Shown in pieces: positions 62,015-64,000 of a stretch of 64,000 bases of DNA. Made by a program: the position numbers and the translations under genes. The DNA is taken from positions 434,001 through 498,000 of the forward strand of contig NZ_QJVJ01000003.1 of assembly GCF_003217775.1 (NCBI RefSeq), in the 5' to 3' direction. The notes under the pieces are model-generated. The model was not told the origin of the DNA and searched no databases. It saw nothing but the letters and a program-made list of their open reading frames with translations. Numbering within the stretch: position 1 is the stretch's first letter; each line of letters opens with the position of its first letter. The stretch is from Paenibacillus flagellatus (GTDB lineage: Bacteria > Bacillota > Bacilli > Paenibacillales > NBRC-103111).

Positions 62015-62887
62015 TTATCCCTTGACCGAGCCGATCAGAACGCCATTGACGAAGTGTTTCTGGATAAACGGATACACGACGAGTATAGGCAAGGTTGCCA
62101 CCATAATGAACGCATACTTGAGAGCTTCCAGCATGACCCCCTCTTTGTCGTAGGCGTTATTGGTAAGCGCATCGCCGATCTGCCCGACCACCACGATATT
62201 GCGAATGACCAGCTGAAGCGGATACAGGCTCTCCTCGCGCAAATAGAGCAGCGCATGGAAGAAGTTGTTCCAAATCGCAACGGCGTAAAAGAGCCCGATC
62301 GTCATGAGCACCGGCTTGGAGAGCGGCAGGATGATGCTCCACAGCAGACGGTAGTCGGAAAGACCGTCCATCTTGCCCGACTCCTCGATTTCCTTCGGGA
62401 TGCCCTGAAAGAACGTGCGCATCACGATCAGGTTCCAGGTGGAAATAAGCCCGGGCAGCACCATAGCCCAAACCGTATTCATGATTCCGTAGCTGCGAAC
62501 GACGAGATAGGTCGGAATCATGCCCCCGGAGAAGAGCATGGTGAAGACGATAAGAAGCATGATCGGCTTCCCGAACGTCAGCCCCCTCCTGGACAGCGAG
62601 TACGCCCCCATAACCGTAACCGTCAATGACAATGTGGTGCCGAGCAGAACATAAATGATCGTATTCTTGTACCCGACCAATAAACGCTTATCGTGAAGGA
62701 CCTCCGAATAAACGCTCAACTGAAATCCCTTCGGCCATAGGCCCACTTGATTGCGGACGACGTACTCTGCCGAGCTCAAGGAAACGGCAGCCATATGAAG
62801 GAATGGGAAAAGGGCGGCCAGGGCAACGAGCGCCAGCAGCGTGATGTTGACAAGATCAAACAGGCTGAACCGTTTGCTCGTTACCAT
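62015..62887 (-). CDS. Carbohydrate ABC permease, LplC/YtcP-like
   Basis: 290 aa, six helices. EAA loop EIEESGKMDGLSDYRLLWSI (about 183), ending FIQKHFVNGVLIGSVKG. Overlaps the LplB-like gene upstream by 7 nt. Source of the remnant at 54481-54556 (same region PLQLVIRNIVVVGQIGDAL). Confidence 0.93.
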   Translation of the reverse strand: MVTSKRFSLFDLVNITLLALVALAALFPFLHMAAVSLSSAEYVVRNQVGLWPKGFQLSVYSEVLHDKRLLVGYKNTIIYVLLGTTLSLTVTVMGAYSLSRRGLTFGKPIMLLIVFTMLFSGGMIPTYLVVRSYGIMNTVWAMVLPGLISTWNLIVMRTFFQGIPKEIEESGKMDGLSDYRLLWSIILPLSKPVLMTIGLFYAVAIWNNFFHALLYLREESLYPLQLVIRNIVVVGQIGDALTNNAYDKEGVMLEALKYAFIMVATLPILVVYPFIQKHFVNGVLIGSVKG

Positions 62888-63789
62888 AGACTGGTTTCCC
62901 CCAGTCTGCGGCTGACCTGATTTGCCGAATACACGAACACGAATCCGATCACGCCCATAAACAGGTCGATTGCCGAAGCATAGCTGAAATTGGCCTGCAC
63001 GATGCCCATCCGATACACGTAGGTAGCCAGAATATCCGAGGTTTCGTACGTCGCCGCATTGGAAAGCAGAAACACCTTCTCGAAGCTGAGCTCCAGGATT
63101 TTGCCGATCTGCAGCGTAAACAGAATGACGATCGCCGGCGCGATGCCGGGCAGCGTCACATGCAGCATCTGCTTCCAGCGGCCCGCCCCGTCGATGCGCG
63201 ACGCTTCATACAATTGCGGATCGATCGACGTCAGCGCGGCCAAATAAATAATCGAGCCCCAGCCGACCTCCTGCCATACATCCGAACTCACATACAGGGT
63301 CCGAAACCAGGATGCTTTTTGCAAAAAATTAATCGGTTCGAACCCCATCGATTGAATCACATGATTCACGAAGCCGGTGCTCGGCGACAAAATCATCACC
63401 ATAAAGCCCGCGACGACGACGGAGGACAGAAAGTGAGGCATATAACTTACCGATTGCACGAAGCGCTTATAGCCCTTCCACCGCAGTTCATTCAGGAGAA
63501 GCGCCAGGATAATGGGGGCCGGAAACCCGAAAAGAAGCTTGTACAAGCCCAGCAATACCGTATTTCGCAGGATGGTATAGGCATCCGGATTGTGGAAAAA
63601 CATCTTGTAATATTTCAGGCCGACCCACTCGCTCTGCCATACGCCCTTAAACAGGTTATAGTCCTTGAAGGACACGATGATCCCGAACATGGGAACATAC
63701 TTGAACAGCAAATAGTAGAGCAATACCGGGGCCAGCAGCACAAAAAAGGCTTGATCGCGCCTCAGTCTCCGGAGTAATGACACTTTCAT
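62881..63789 (-). CDS. Carbohydrate ABC permease, LplB-like
   Basis: 302 aa, six helices. EAA loop YEASRIDGAGRWKQMLHVTLP (about 213). Starts MKVSLLRRLRRDQAFFVLL. Second importer operon for the products of the secreted lyases; the receptor gene lies upstream. Confidence 0.93.
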   Translation of the reverse strand: MKVSLLRRLRRDQAFFVLLAPVLLYYLLFKYVPMFGIIVSFKDYNLFKGVWQSEWVGLKYYKMFFHNPDAYTILRNTVLLGLYKLLFGFPAPIILALLLNELRWKGYKRFVQSVSYMPHFLSSVVVAGFMVMILSPSTGFVNHVIQSMGFEPINFLQKASWFRTLYVSSDVWQEVGWGSIIYLAALTSIDPQLYEASRIDGAGRWKQMLHVTLPGIAPAIVILFTLQIGKILELSFEKVFLLSNAATYETSDILATYVYRMGIVQANFSYASAIDLFMGVIGFVFVYSANQVSRRLGETSLW

Positions 63790-63875
63790 GGCTTCATCCC
63801 CTATCTCCCGCGGACAGGGGCCTTCGGTCGCTATCCGACGACGGCCCCGTCCTTTATGTTTAGAAATGAACGCTA

Positions 63876-64000
63876 TTACTTCTTCTGCCGGTCAAGCGCT
63901 TTTTGGTACGTATCCAGCACCTTTTGCAGTCCGTATTGATTGAGTGTGGATACGAACGAATCCCACTCGGTCATCGGCGTTTCGCCCATAATAAATTTGC
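63876..64000 (-). CDS. Sugar-binding protein C-terminus (partial, LplA-like)
   Basis: The last 40 codons read KFIMGETPMTEWDSFVSTLN and end DTYQKALDRQKK, stop at 63876-63878. The GETPMTEWD motif is the C-terminal signature of LplA-type receptors (the intact homologue at 47511 has GEKPITEFD). The rest lies beyond the window. Confidence 0.85.
   Translation of the reverse strand, partial: KFIMGETPMTEWDSFVSTLNQYGLQKVLDTYQKALDRQKK

Noticed and set aside
1-64000. CRISPR arrays, rRNA operons, phage or integrative elements, insertion sequences
   Set aside because: No regularly spaced repeats with spacers, no rRNA, no transposase, integrase or phage structural genes were seen.

Overview
The window looks like a chromosomal segment of a GC-rich member of the Paenibacillaceae (Paenibacillus/Cohnella type). 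The evidence is Gram-positive style AGGAGG ribosome-binding sites with many TTG/GTG starts, BceRS-like and Ytr-like modules, LplABC/YtcP-type sugar ABC importers, heparinase II/III lyases, DUF2512, PilZ and MocR genes, and a bacillus-type tRNA-Asp. This is inference from gene content; no 16S rRNA is present.

0-13.3 kb (mostly minus strand): a BceRS-like two-component system; a Ytr-like GntR/ABC module whose regulator appears to start at ATT; an overlapping ECF sigma / anti-sigma-like / solute-binding lipoprotein trio; a CzcD zinc exporter with a clear promoter and ArsR-type operator; an SDR; two tandem BtrH_N-like paralogues with a WYL-like regulator; two zinc-ribbon mini-proteins; and a sigma-70 factor lacking region 1.1.

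13.3-18.8 kb: the most interesting locus. A canonical promoter and a leader with an intrinsic terminator precede a PqqD-like/site-2 protease fusion. Next come two tiny precursor-like peptides (20 and 19 aa, both ending in Asn and sharing a KI..K..SV..TG...N pattern), and then an MccB/ThiF-type E1-like adenylating enzyme. This resembles a microcin-C-like or E1-modified peptide pathway. Downstream lie a 130-bp direct duplication and a DHA2 exporter with a premature stop, opposite a TetR gene whose intergenic region holds two perfect operators.

19-35.8 kb: an AAA ATPase, tRNA-Asp directly followed by gluQ (which modifies that tRNA), a HAD / frameshifted SDR / VOC-GNAT group, nagA, a DeoR-kinase-dehydrogenase-aldolase carbohydrate operon, murI, a permuted-papain-like protein and hrpB.

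35.8-42.4 kb: hairpin-containing tandem repeats, an MFS pump preceded by an ErmD-like stalling leader peptide (MTHSIRLR), a PilZ protein, and a MocR regulator with its aminotransferase.

42.4-64 kb: two polysaccharide-utilisation loci. The first has a cytosolic heparinase-like lyase, two permeases, a binding protein and a LacI regulator with matching TAACGTACGTTA operators. After a serine hydrolase, a TIM-barrel isomerase and a DegT aminotransferase comes the second: two paralogous secreted heparinase-like lyases, two permeases and a binding protein cut by the window end. A decayed permease fragment sits beside the smaller lyase gene.
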